Source of the DNA: Myxococcales bacterium
Lineage (GTDB): Bacteria > Myxococcota > UBA727 > GCA-2721815
DNA length: 64,000 nucleotides
Direction of reading: 5' to 3'
Assembly: GCA_002721815.1 (NCBI GenBank)
Contig: PBLQ01000059.1
Span: forward strand, 28,879 to 92,878
Shown here one piece after another: positions 25,086-32,767 of the stretch (positions are counted from its first letter, which is position 1; each line of letters begins with the position of its first letter). The notes below the pieces were generated by a model that ran no database searches, had not been told where the DNA came from, and saw nothing but the letters and a program-made list of their open reading frames with translations. The position numbers and the translations under genes are program-made.

Positions 25086-25415
25086 ATGAAGCAAACCACC
25101 AAGCAGCAAGTTCAAACCATAGAACGAGAGCAAAAAACCCTCAGACTCGATCACATCGAGGCAAAGCCGGGTGAAATGTTAACCTCCTTGGAGGAGGCCA
25201 CCTTGCGGATGCACCATGGGATATCAATCAAGCCGGAAGGGGTGTTGGCCACCAACGCGCTGAGCGAAGGCCTGCGAGAAGAGCTATTAGAAATGGAGCT
25301 GCGTGCATTCGTTGAAACCCGGCGTGTGGACGAACTTCCGGATCTTCCCAGTGACGTGATGAAGAAAAAACTGTCGCCGAGGGCACAGAAAATCGTGGCT
25401 AAAATCACGCAATAG
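25086..25415 (+). CDS. small hypothetical protein, possibly cytoplasmic
   Basis: A 109-residue charged protein with no signal peptide and no membrane segment. It is predicted to be mainly helical, with a Glu/Arg-rich middle (GLREELLEMELRAFVETRRV) and a C-terminus LSPRAQKIVAKITQ. No family is recognised. GGAGCACCCC precedes the ATG, and a strong terminator follows 27 bases after the stop, supporting a real monocistronic gene. The 177 bases upstream carry only a poorly supported overlapping frame. Confidence 0.65.
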   Translation: MKQTTKQQVQTIEREQKTLRLDHIEAKPGEMLTSLEEATLRMHHGISIKPEGVLATNALSEGLREELLEMELRAFVETRRVDELPDLPSDVMKKKLSPRAQKIVAKITQ

Positions 25416-25442
25416 GCTTTCCCAAAGATGGGTGATTCTTAT

Positions 25443-25470
25443 AAAGCAGCTTCTCGAGAGCTGCTTTTTT
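25443..25470 (+). terminator. intrinsic terminator after the 109-residue gene
   Basis: AAAGCAGCT (25443-25451) pairs with AGCTGCTTT (25459-25467) around a seven-base loop (TCTCGAG), followed by TTTTTT ending at 25470. It lies only 20 bases before the TTG start of the hydrolase gene, so the hydrolase may have its own promoter or be expressed by read-through. Confidence 0.9.
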
Positions 25471-25490
25471 AATTCACAGGGAGTGACACC

Positions 25491-26318
25491 TTGAGCGATA
25501 TTGCCTTTGACGAATTTGGAAACCCGAACGGCCCTGTGATTATTGTGCTTCACGGGATTTTGGGGTCTCGTAGGAACTGGAAACAGTTTGTTAGGGGCCT
25601 GAGTAAAGCGCATCCCAAATGGCATTTCGTCACTGTAGATTTGCGGCACCACGGAGATTCATTTCGGCCCATAGGCTCTAATGGGTTGCAAGATTGTGCC
25701 CAGGACCTCATTGGCCTTTGTGAAGCCCAGGGATGGTGGCCTGCCCAAATCTGGGGCCATTCATTTGGCGGAAAAGTCGCCTTGAGCTATGCCCAGCACA
25801 GTCCCCGAAAGCCTTCAGAGGTGTGGGTGTTAGATGCATTGCCAGGGCATATCCAGGAGCTGGTGACCGACTCACTTGAAGGCACTGTTAAATCCATCAT
25901 CACGACCCTGATGACCCTCGAGACACCCATTGCTTCTAGAAATGAGCTTAAGACCACGCTGCTCAACAAAGGCTTTTCACCCACTTTTGCAGCCTGGATG
26001 ACCACCAACCTCAAAACCGTGCCAGGACCAAAAGCAACGGGGTATGAATGGCGCTTTAACCTTGATGCCATGCCAGCAATGCTCAAATCCTACGCTGATA
26101 CCGATTTTTGGCCATTGATCGATCAAGGCGAGCCAGATGTTACCTTTAATTTTGTACAAGCAGCACAAAGTGAACGTTGGACCGTCGAAATATGCAGAGA
26201 ATTTGAAAATCGCGCGGAAAACCCTAGATTACAACGCATCGTACTCGAGGATGCGGGGCACTGGGTGCATGTTGATAACCCCCAGGGTTTAAAGACAATT
26301 CTGCAAAAAAGCCTCTAA
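25491..26318 (+). CDS. alpha/beta-hydrolase, YbfF-like esterase
   Basis: A 275-residue cytoplasmic alpha/beta-hydrolase. The oxyanion motif is HGILGSRRNW (residues 21-30), the VDLRHHGDS loop follows, the nucleophile elbow is GHSFGG (Ser91), and the late His is in EDAGHWVHVDNP. The acid is probably the Asp in VLDALPG. HGILGSRRNW and LRHHGDS match the YbfF/small-acyl-ester hydrolases. The TTG start follows GGGAG. The true ester or thioester substrate cannot be judged. It is separated from the FHA gene by 124 bases. Confidence 0.85.
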   Translation: MSDIAFDEFGNPNGPVIIVLHGILGSRRNWKQFVRGLSKAHPKWHFVTVDLRHHGDSFRPIGSNGLQDCAQDLIGLCEAQGWWPAQIWGHSFGGKVALSYAQHSPRKPSEVWVLDALPGHIQELVTDSLEGTVKSIITTLMTLETPIASRNELKTTLLNKGFSPTFAAWMTTNLKTVPGPKATGYEWRFNLDAMPAMLKSYADTDFWPLIDQGEPDVTFNFVQAAQSERWTVEICREFENRAENPRLQRIVLEDAGHWVHVDNPQGLKTILQKSL

Positions 26319-26442
26319 AATTGCGACTTACATCACAAATTTGAAATTGTTTTCTTGATACGCCCCCGGAAGGTGATAAATTTTGATGTGGGATATTATC
26401 CTTCATTGGGGACATCAATTTTTTCCAGGCGGTCTGATTCAA

Positions 26443-26973
26443 ATGAGCGACGGTACGAAAAAGAAAACATCATTGCCTCCCTTAGGGGTCGATCGGGACA
26501 AAATGCCCGACATTCCTAAAGAGAGTGGTGGCATTTCTTTGGAGCGTTTGCCTTTCGAAGAATTCAGTACGGACGAGTTACCCGCACGTGAAGTGACAGA
26601 TCGAATCAATCTAAGTGAATTAGAGGGCCTTAGAAACATTCGAAAAGAGTCCGCCATCAAAGCCTTCTTGATTGTTCGGCGTCCCGATTACTCGAAAGTG
26701 CAAGTGCCACTCGAACGGGACACCACCACCATTGGGCGTTCTGTATCCTGTGACATTGTCATCAAGGATGACAAGGCGAGTCGAGAGCATGCCAGAATCA
26801 GCCGAGTGGGAGCGGGCTCCTACGAACTCGAGGATTTAAGCTCTCGTAATGGAACATGGTCTGACGGCGTCCAAGTATCGAAAATGCGCTTGATGAATGG
26901 TGATAGTTTTTCGGTCGGTAACGCTGTGTTCACTCTTAGGGTAGAGCACGACCACGCCATTGCGGACCATTAG
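26443..26973 (+). CDS. FHA-domain protein
   Basis: The 176-residue protein has about 80 disordered residues with an acidic centre, then one FHA domain (about 85-170): TTIGRSVSCDIVI, SREHARISRVG and LSSRNGTWSDGVQVS carry the Gly-Arg, Ser-x-x-His and Asn-Gly phosphothreonine-binding residues. FHA domains bind phosphothreonine peptides, usually on Ser/Thr kinase targets. ATG 26443 is preferred over 26383 because the upstream extension is hydrophobic and unconserved. The stop overlaps by four bases the stop of the convergent metallo-hydrolase gene, whose upstream neighbour is also an FHA protein. Confidence 0.88.
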   Translation: MSDGTKKKTSLPPLGVDRDKMPDIPKESGGISLERLPFEEFSTDELPAREVTDRINLSELEGLRNIRKESAIKAFLIVRRPDYSKVQVPLERDTTTIGRSVSCDIVIKDDKASREHARISRVGAGSYELEDLSSRNGTWSDGVQVSKMRLMNGDSFSVGNAVFTLRVEHDHAIADH

Positions 26974-27854
26974 TCCAGTCTAAGTTCAACGCCTTCTCTT
27001 GCACCAAAAATGCGAAGCTTCCCACCGACGCGATCTACCCGCTCTTGGCACTGAGCAATTTTCTTTTCGACCATATCGTCGGTGTGCATGGGGTCATGGT
27101 GGAATATTGCGAGCTGAGAGACATTGGCTTGCAGTGCTAAATCCACAACAGTGGTCGCCCTGGGATGCCCCCAGCCTTCTTTGGTGCGGTATTCCTCATC
27201 ACTGTATTGGCCGTCTGCCACCAACAGGTCAGCGCCACGAACAAACTCCACCAAATCAGCAGGAACTTGTCTGGGAGCGTCCAGGTTATCATTCACCTTG
27301 TCTTTGTTCGGGAGCAGCAAATCGATTTCACTATCGGTGGCATAAACCACCTTTGAACCATCTTTTACGAAGGAGAAAGCCCAAGAATCCCCGGGGTGCT
27401 TTTGCCCGAAATAATCCACTTTAACACCTTCGAGCTCACGACCGCCTTTGCCGATAAAATCAGAAACGATCTGACCTTGTAGCTCGGAGAAGTCGACCGG
27501 AAAATAATCGGAACTCATTTGCCCAGAAAGCAAGTCATGAATTCGACTGTCTCCCTCGTCAGTCCCGTAAACCACAAGCTTATACGCAGGGATATAGGCA
27601 GGACTAAAAAAGGGAAACCCTTGAATGTGGTCCCAGTGACTGTGGCTGAAAAACATGTGAAAACTTTTCGGGTGGTTTTGGCGACGAAGGATATCTTCGC
27701 CGAGCTCCCTGAGCCCCGTACCACCGTCACAAATATAAATCTGGTCATCTACACGCACCTCAACACAGGAGGTATTGCCCCCATATTTCTGCGTGGAATA
27801 CCCCGGTGTAGGGATGGATCCCCTGGTTCCCCAAAACTTGACGTAAAATCCCAT
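26970..27854 (-). CDS. metallo-beta-lactamase-fold hydrolase, phosphodiesterase-like
   Basis: A 294-residue cytoplasmic MBL-fold enzyme. It begins FYVKFWGTRGSIPTPG, a start shared with cyclic-phosphodiesterase-like and RNase Z-like MBL proteins, and has the metal motif SHSHWDHIQGFPFFSP, Asp in YATDSEID, and the late HHDPMHTDD. The NTSCVEVR and CDGGTGLRELG segments are typical. The phosphodiester specificity is an inference. It lies 4 bases inside the convergent FHA gene and directly abuts an FHA gene upstream on the same strand, a pairing that suggests a phospho-signalling link. Confidence 0.85.
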   Translation of the reverse strand: MGFYVKFWGTRGSIPTPGYSTQKYGGNTSCVEVRVDDQIYICDGGTGLRELGEDILRRQNHPKSFHMFFSHSHWDHIQGFPFFSPAYIPAYKLVVYGTDEGDSRIHDLLSGQMSSDYFPVDFSELQGQIVSDFIGKGGRELEGVKVDYFGQKHPGDSWAFSFVKDGSKVVYATDSEIDLLLPNKDKVNDNLDAPRQVPADLVEFVRGADLLVADGQYSDEEYRTKEGWGHPRATTVVDLALQANVSQLAIFHHDPMHTDDMVEKKIAQCQERVDRVGGKLRIFGAREGVELRLD

Positions 27855-28237
27855 TATCGCCCCTTATGGTAAATATACACCACGTCACCGAGCTGAATGG
27901 CGTCGCCATCACGCAAGACAGCAGAAGAGATTTTCACGCCATTCAAGAAAACCCCGTTGCGACTTTCCATGTCTTTAATGTGGTACTCTGGTCCCACACA
28001 CCATATGGCGCAATGTTGTCTGGAGAGGTGAGGGGATGGCACCTGCACGTCTACCTCAGGAGAACGTCCTAAAACGATCTCGCTATCATCTAAAGGAATG
28101 GTGTTTGGCGTCCCCGGACCTCTGGCTTGCACTAACTTGTGAGGCATGATCTCTGAAGACACATCGCCCGGTTTGATGCCGCTAATGAGCTGGGTGCTTT
28201 GTCCTTCCCAACCAAATGGATTGTCTTCTTCTGCCAT
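27854..28237 (-). CDS. FHA-domain protein, small
   Basis: A 127-residue protein with a single FHA domain covering about residues 45-125: IVLGRSPEVDVQVPSP, LSRQHCAIW and ESRNGVFLNGVKIS show the Gly-Arg, Ser-x-x-His and Asn-Gly phosphothreonine-contact residues. The preceding 40 residues are disordered. The stop shares a base with the MBL gene start, so the two are cotranscribed and probably coupled. It is a distinct paralogue from the plus-strand FHA protein. Confidence 0.87.
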   Translation of the reverse strand: MAEEDNPFGWEGQSTQLISGIKPGDVSSEIMPHKLVQARGPGTPNTIPLDDSEIVLGRSPEVDVQVPSPHLSRQHCAIWCVGPEYHIKDMESRNGVFLNGVKISSAVLRDGDAIQLGDVVYIYHKGR

Positions 28238-28353
28238 TTTTCATCCGTGAGCACCTTAGTGAGAAGATGCGGGGTTTCTGAGGAAAGAATATGCTGGGCA
28301 ATGCGTCCGAGTCAAATCTTTGTACCAAAACAAAACACCGGAATTTAGGCATT

Positions 28354-28545
28354 TTATGCGGCAATTACGACTTTTGCCCATCGTTTTTTACCCGCCCTCA
28401 ACGCGTGCTCACCAGGGGGTACCAAAAACTGAAGATCAGAAACCCGGGCCCCATTTAAAATCAGCCCGCCTTGCTTAATTAGCCGTTTTCCTTCGCCATT
28501 TGAGGCGACCAGGGCGGCTTCGACCAAAATTTTTAAAATAGCCAC
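28354..28545 (-). CDS. tyrS: S4 domain of tyrosyl-tRNA synthetase, cut off by an in-frame amber codon
   Basis: The 63 residues from the GTG at 28545 (KILVEAALVASNGEGKRLIK, then QGGLILNGARVSD and RAGKKRWAKVVI) are the S4 RNA-binding domain that normally ends TyrS. The frame is exactly continuous with tyrS: codon 346 of that gene is TAG at 28558-28560 and this segment begins at codon 351. GTG 28545 has no strong ribosome site. It could be made by read-through, by reinitiation at GTG, or not at all. See the tyrS entry and finding. Confidence 0.75.
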   Translation of the reverse strand: MAILKILVEAALVASNGEGKRLIKQGGLILNGARVSDLQFLVPPGEHALRAGKKRWAKVVIAA

Positions 28546-28557
28546 GCCTTCTTCACC

Positions 28558-29595
28558 CTAACTGCTCACCCTGAAAACAGGCGCATCCTCTGGTATTTTA
28601 TCCTTATTTTCAGCTCCAAACATGCCTTCAAAGTGAGCTCTTGCCTCCTGAGCCGCAGTGGTCCCGTGGTAGCGCTGGACGATCTCTGTGGCCAACTCCA
28701 GTTTGGCCTCTTTAGGGTGTTTGCTTTTGAGAGCGTTGATCTCTTCTTCGGATTTCGAGGACAGCAAATAATAATACCGCCACATCAGAGGGTCACAAAT
28801 ACTCATCATTTTGCCAAATTGGTCTGCAGGGGCATCTTCGAGCCCAACATAGTTGTTCAACGATTTCGACATTTTTGCACCAACGATTTTTCCATTTTCC
28901 TCACGGGCATCTAGGCCCTCCAGGATCGGGACAGTCAAAATACATTGGGGTTCTTGACCGTGGGCGCGCATCAGGTCACGGCCAACCAGCAAATTGAATA
29001 GCTGGTCTGTGCCACCAACTTCCACATCCGCTTTAAGGGCCACTGAATCGTATCCTTGGGCCAAGGGATAAAGAAGCTCGTGCATGCTGATACTTTTGCC
29101 TGCTGCGAGCCTGTTTTTAAAGTCATCCCGTTCGATCATGCGAGCCACCGAATATTTGGCCGCCAGTCGGATCACGTCGGCAAAATGCATATCTTTAAAA
29201 AATTCGCTATTATAAACGACCTCGGTTTTTTTGGGGTCGAGGATTTTAAAGACCTGCCGTTTGTAAGTCACTGCGTTGTCTTCAATCTCTTCTGCAGAAA
29301 GAGGTGGGCGAGTGTTACTCTTGCCCGTTGGGTCGCCAATGCTCGCGGTGAAATCTCCAATCAAAAAGACCACCTGATGACCCAGCTCTTGAAAATGCCT
29401 CATTTTGGTCAAGACCATGGAGTGACCCAAATGCAAGTCAGGTGCGGTGGGGTCCGCCCCCAATTTGATCACCAGAGGGGTGTTGGTGGCCCGACTTTTT
29501 TCTAATTTTTTTCGAAGCTCAGCTTCTACCTGAACATCCACCGCCCCACGCATGATGAGCTTCAACTGTTCTTCGACTGGTAAAAAATCGGACAT
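28558..29595 (-). CDS. tyrS: tyrosyl-tRNA synthetase, catalytic part, ended by TAG before the S4 domain
   Basis: TyrS attaches tyrosine to tRNA-Tyr. Residues 1-345 contain the class I signatures HLGH at 55-58 and KMSKS at about 240, the tyrosine-specificity region, and the helical anticodon-binding domain. A complete bacterial TyrS is about 400-420 residues and ends in an S4 domain, which here is encoded in the same frame directly after TAG (28560-28558). The intervening codons read GTG AGC AGT TAG GGT GAA GAA GGC. A single base change (for example CAG, GAG or AAG) would restore the 408-residue protein. TAG is used as a normal stop elsewhere in the window, so the code is not simply reassigned. 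Confidence 0.93.
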   Translation of the reverse strand: MSDFLPVEEQLKLIMRGAVDVQVEAELRKKLEKSRATNTPLVIKLGADPTAPDLHLGHSMVLTKMRHFQELGHQVVFLIGDFTASIGDPTGKSNTRPPLSAEEIEDNAVTYKRQVFKILDPKKTEVVYNSEFFKDMHFADVIRLAAKYSVARMIERDDFKNRLAAGKSISMHELLYPLAQGYDSVALKADVEVGGTDQLFNLLVGRDLMRAHGQEPQCILTVPILEGLDAREENGKIVGAKMSKSLNNYVGLEDAPADQFGKMMSICDPLMWRYYYLLSSKSEEEINALKSKHPKEAKLELATEIVQRYHGTTAAQEARAHFEGMFGAENKDKIPEDAPVFRVSS

Positions 29596-29622
29596 GTTAT
29601 TCCCCGCCTTTGGCCATAAAAA

Positions 29623-30261
29623 CTAAAGGCCCCTTGGTAGCAAATTAAACAACTCTTTGCGATAGAAACTTCTTGGGTTTGATATCCATTTCGAACCTAG
29701 AGGGCTGAGAATCCCATCGATAGGCTGGTCCCATGGGTCGGTAGGAATTTCCTCCAGGATTTGCTCATCCATGACCAGCGCGACGAAAAGTGGTGCCTTT
29801 GCTTGCTTCCTGCAATGGGCCATAAACCGGTCATAAAAGCCGCCTCCTTGCCCCATACGATGCCCTTGCGCCGTGACTGCAATGGCGGGCACCAGCACCA
29901 AATCAAGACTCTCACTCGTCCCCTCGAGCCAATTCGGAGGGGGTTCGGGAATGCCGTAGGGTCCCTTAGGCATATCTGCAGCTGCGAAACCTTCAGGAAC
30001 CGCATGAAAAGTCATCTGCCGGCCTTCGGTTCTTGGGTAAAACCTCGTAATATCGTGGTTTTTGAGAACTTCGTCGATGAACGTGGTCCGTATTTCATGG
30101 CCCATGCCCAAAAAGAGCGCACAATTCAGACCCTTACTGGACGGAAGTGCCTGGCACCATCGGTCGAGATGGAGCGCTACGGCGCGGTCAGAGTTTTCGT
30201 GGGATCCCACTGTGAGCGAGCGAAGTGCCCTCAGGGCATTGTTTCTAAAAGCTTTTTTCAT
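29623..30261 (-). CDS. 5-formyltetrahydrofolate cyclo-ligase
   Basis: The 212-residue enzyme converts 5-formyl-THF to 5,10-methenyl-THF with ATP. Marks of the family are the N-terminal KKAFRNNALRALRS basic helix, YPRTEGRQMTFHAV, the PAIAVTAQGHRMGQGGGFYDRFM active-site and ATP-binding block (quoted in part), and the DQPIDGILS segment. The gene is E. coli fau (ygfA). It lies downstream of 6S RNA on the same strand, the order zapA-6S RNA-fau found in many Proteobacteria. tyrS begins 27 bases after its stop. Confidence 0.93.
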   Translation of the reverse strand: MKKAFRNNALRALRSLTVGSHENSDRAVALHLDRWCQALPSSKGLNCALFLGMGHEIRTTFIDEVLKNHDITRFYPRTEGRQMTFHAVPEGFAAADMPKGPYGIPEPPPNWLEGTSESLDLVLVPAIAVTAQGHRMGQGGGFYDRFMAHCRKQAKAPLFVALVMDEQILEEIPTDPWDQPIDGILSPLGSKWISNPRSFYRKELFNLLPRGL

Positions 30262-30275
30262 TCGCTAGATAAAGG

Positions 30276-30460
30276 GATTCCTCAAGGGGTTTAACAAAAC
30301 CTCAGGTGCCTAGAACCTGTACTGGGACAGGTGGGTGCACAAACGAACGGGGGAAGGCTTCCCATTACATTGATGGGCTTGCACAGACCCGAACGGAGCG
30401 GCTCCCTAGGCGATAAGTACGGTTCAAGCCCTGAGCCTTTGCCTCGTCCCTTGAGGAAAA
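30276..30460 (-). ncRNA. ssrS: 6S RNA
   Basis: 6S RNA mimics an open promoter and inhibits sigma-70 RNA polymerase. On the minus strand, TTCCTCAAGGG (30458-30448) and CCCTTGAGGAA (30288-30278) form an 11-bp terminal stem about 160 bases apart. Inside, CTCAGG pairs with CCTGAG and GAACC plus GTACT pair with AGTAC plus GGTTC, giving the rod-like hairpin of the family around an unpaired central region, with CCCAT/ATGGG as the apical hairpin. The position between zapA and the 5-FCL gene matches its usual place. The exact ends are estimates. This element fills most of the only gene-free stretch above 300 bases (30262-30599). Confidence 0.85.
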
Positions 30461-30599
30461 CGTTTACTTTACGAGCCTAACGCTGCCGCACTGGGTTGCA
30501 AAGCCATTCCGCTTTAAATCCCAAAAATTTATGGATCCGTGGATCTGCCCAGTCTACGACGACAGGGCGCGTCAAAAAGCCTTAGAATGTAAAACTTTT

Positions 30600-30956
30600 T
30601 TATTTTTGGGCGGTTGCCAGGACTACCTCATGGTCTTCCTCAAGCACTTTTTCCTCTGCCTTGGATCCGGATCCACCCATGGCGCTTTGCACTTTGCCAA
30701 GGATGTCCTGCGTTTTTTGGCGGAGATCACCGCGGAAATCACTCATTTCAGATTCGAGTTCAAGAAGGTCGTCAGCGAGATTGAGGGCCACCAGAAGTGC
30801 GGCACGTTGTTCGGACATTTTGCGGGGGTAGGCGTTCTTAAGATCTTGGATACGGCGGTTGACCATGCTTGCAACGGCGTGCACGTGGCGCTCTTCTTTA
30901 TTGGATCGAACTGAAAAACTTTGTCCCAATAAAGAAACTTCAACAGTCTTTTTCAC
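30600..30956 (-). CDS. zapA: cell-division protein ZapA
   Basis: ZapA binds FtsZ and bundles its filaments at the division site. Start GTG 30956 is chosen because GGAGG lies 6 bases upstream; the result is 118 residues beginning KKTVEVSLLGQSFSVRS. The core HAVASMVNRRIQDLKNAYP and the coiled coil AALLVALNLADDLLELESEM match ZapA. The C-terminal 35 residues after MGGSGSKAEEK are a variable acidic tail. The gene is 139 bases upstream of 6S RNA. A sequence downstream of the stop (AAAAAGTTTTACATTCTAAGG) shows no clear terminator. Confidence 0.92.
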   Translation of the reverse strand: MKKTVEVSLLGQSFSVRSNKEERHVHAVASMVNRRIQDLKNAYPRKMSEQRAALLVALNLADDLLELESEMSDFRGDLRQKTQDILGKVQSAMGGSGSKAEEKVLEEDHEVVLATAQK

Positions 30957-31178
30957 GCTTCCTCCCGTGTCGTGTTCTCTTATGATCGCGATCAAATCGA
31001 AATAACGTCGTCACATTAATGTGCTTTGCTGATCCCGTCAATCAAGAAAAGCAATTTAGGTTTTTTCATTAATGCACAAAGTTAAGGAATGTCCAGTGAC
31101 CATTTTTAATTAAGGTTTTTTTGAATAAAGTAGTGTTTAGATCGTTCTACTTAAACACACCTTAAGGGATCACTTTCA

Positions 31179-32150
31179 ATGAGTTATCAGGCACACACAC
31201 TTTACGCTTTTTGCTTTCTGGCGACGACGCTTGTGGGCGGTCCTTCATGGGCTCAAAAAAGCAACCTGTCCGGGACTTTTCAAACACCCTTTGGGGAAAT
31301 GGCGTTGGCTGAATCCACCGACAGCACTGTCAAAGGATTTTTAACGAGTGCGGATAAATGCAATCGAAAAAAGGGAAGTCTTGTTTTTTCGGGATCAAGA
31401 TTGGACGACTCAGTCACTGCAATGATCAAAATCTGTTACGAGGGATCCTCAAGATGTAAGAAACATATCGATGAAATACCACTCCTGCTCCTCGTTTCAC
31501 CCGATGGGTCTCGGATGACGGGGGTGGCTCATTACAACCCCCCTCCGGCCGGTTGCCAAGCCATACATCAGAAGGAAGGTGTGGTCTTCGTTCTGGGCGC
31601 CAAAGTTAAAACCGCCGTAAAAAGAGCGGCGAAGCCGAAGACCGTTCCGAAAAAGTTAAAGCCAAAGAGGAAAACCAAATCTGTTTCCATCACCAAAACA
31701 GTGCCAAAGGACGTTACCAAGCCTTCTGCCATTGATCACGAGCGGCTCATGATTGAGGCCAATGAATTTTTACGCATGGGCGAAGCGGAAAAAGCCAGAG
31801 AACGGTTTCGTGCGATCACAGAAAAAGCAAAGAAAAACAAAGGCTTGGACAGTCTGGTGCATGCGAACGCGTACAATGGGGTGGGCGTGACCTTCTATTT
31901 GAGAGAACGATATGCTGAGGCCATGGAAAACTACAAAATGGCCATCCGAATCGATCCTAATGTATCGGATTCCTACTACAATTTGGCATGCCTTTTCGCC
32001 TTAAAGGGGGATAAGGCGCAATCCTTTAGGTATTTGAATATGGCTGTGCTGAATGGCTACATCGATCTTGATACCTTGGACCAAGACCCAGATTTGGCTA
32101 ATTTGCGAGATGACCCAAGATACCAAAAGATCAAAGACGGCCTTTTCTAA
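31179..32150 (+). CDS. secreted TPR protein, unknown function
   Basis: The 323-residue protein starts with a signal peptide (YAFCFLATTLVGGPSWAQ). Residues 25-145 look like a beta-rich domain with four cysteines (SADKCNRKKGSLVFSGSRLD, KICYEGSSRCKKH, PAGCQAIHQ). A very basic Lys/Pro/Thr linker (AKPKTVPKKLKPKRKTKS) leads to two to three TPR units (EFLRMGEAEKARERFRAIT, ERYAEAMENYKMAIRIDP, SDSYYNLACLFALKGDK). A periplasmic or surface scaffold is likely. AAGGGATC precedes the ATG. The 222-base upstream region shows no clear promoter. It overlaps the convergent hypothetical gene by 4 bases. Confidence 0.78.
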   Translation: MSYQAHTLYAFCFLATTLVGGPSWAQKSNLSGTFQTPFGEMALAESTDSTVKGFLTSADKCNRKKGSLVFSGSRLDDSVTAMIKICYEGSSRCKKHIDEIPLLLLVSPDGSRMTGVAHYNPPPAGCQAIHQKEGVVFVLGAKVKTAVKRAAKPKTVPKKLKPKRKTKSVSITKTVPKDVTKPSAIDHERLMIEANEFLRMGEAEKARERFRAITEKAKKNKGLDSLVHANAYNGVGVTFYLRERYAEAMENYKMAIRIDPNVSDSYYNLACLFALKGDKAQSFRYLNMAVLNGYIDLDTLDQDPDLANLRDDPRYQKIKDGLF

Positions 32151-32611
32151 TCTTCCTGGGACGGCGGGCCTTTTTGCAGCCAGGCGTCAGCTGCTTTTTC
32201 TAATGCGAAATCTCTAAAGACTTCTCTGGCGTTCACATCCTGCCCATCGCAAAGGAAAGGTGTGTAATCTAGGGGCAAATGGGCGTCCATGCCTGATTCG
32301 AAGTGTTGCCCCAAAGCATGTCCGCAAAAATCAAGCAGCGCTTCTGGGATATCGTCCGCAGACTTGGTCTCGGGTGCTGTTTTCATAAAAAACTCAAAGA
32401 TATTGCCTCGGTCTTCCGTCTGCATCACTTCAACTTTCAGGTATGCAGCATCGGCCGCCAGCTTTAATGTCACCTGAAAATACGCATTCGGACCCAAATA
32501 TGCCCCGAATTGGCTGTGTAAAAGGTGTGTAAGCGCTTTCAGATCGGTCTGTGGCGTGCTCCCAGCAAAATGAGCATTGACTTCATCTTCAGATAGGATT
32601 TTGAGATTCAT
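32147..32611 (-). CDS. hypothetical cytoplasmic protein
   Basis: A 154-residue acidic protein with no signal sequence. It contains SEDEVNAHFAGSTPQTDLK, AYFQVTLKLAADAAYLKVEV and a Glu/Asp-rich end (LEKAADAWLQKGPP). No family is recognised. ATG 32611 is preferred over the longer frame starting at 32656 because AAAGGAACGCC stands before it. The gene is divergent from recA, and the shared 156-base gap holds a possible LexA-type element. Confidence 0.68.
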   Translation of the reverse strand: MNLKILSEDEVNAHFAGSTPQTDLKALTHLLHSQFGAYLGPNAYFQVTLKLAADAAYLKVEVMQTEDRGNIFEFFMKTAPETKSADDIPEALLDFCGHALGQHFESGMDAHLPLDYTPFLCDGQDVNAREVFRDFALEKAADAWLQKGPPSQED

Positions 32612-32652
32612 GGCGTTCCTTTGGACGATTTCAGTTTCGATTTGAAATTGTG

Positions 32653-32679
32653 ACACGCATTGGTTCAGCGGGCAGAACC
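32653..32679. promoter_or_regulatory. candidate LexA-type operator between recA and its divergent neighbour
   Basis: The 17 bases 32653-32669 match about 13 positions of the Myxococcus LexA consensus as I recall it (CTRHAMRYBYGTTCAGS), ending exactly in GTTCAGC. The same stretch contains the inverted repeat GGTTC (32662-32666), eight bases, GAACC (32675-32679). It is about 90 bases upstream of recA. LexA control of recA is plausible but unproven. Confidence 0.35.
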
Positions 32680-32767
32680 CTTAATGGCCTTATTTTCAAT
32701 GAATTAGCAATACAGGAGTGGATGGCCCACAACCTGCTTGATGGGGTGCGCGCGTGCAGGAGTATAT

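Noticed and set aside
24944..25174. 76-residue frame before and overlapping the 109-residue gene
   Set aside because: The end is out of frame with the supported gene, the composition becomes random after about 45 residues, and there is no ribosome site.
26319..26442. possible regulatory RNA between the hydrolase and FHA genes
   Set aside because: No hairpin or terminator of note could be drawn.
30531..30914. 127-residue plus-strand frame across the zapA region
   Set aside because: It is antisense to zapA, which has a strong ribosome site and conserved core.
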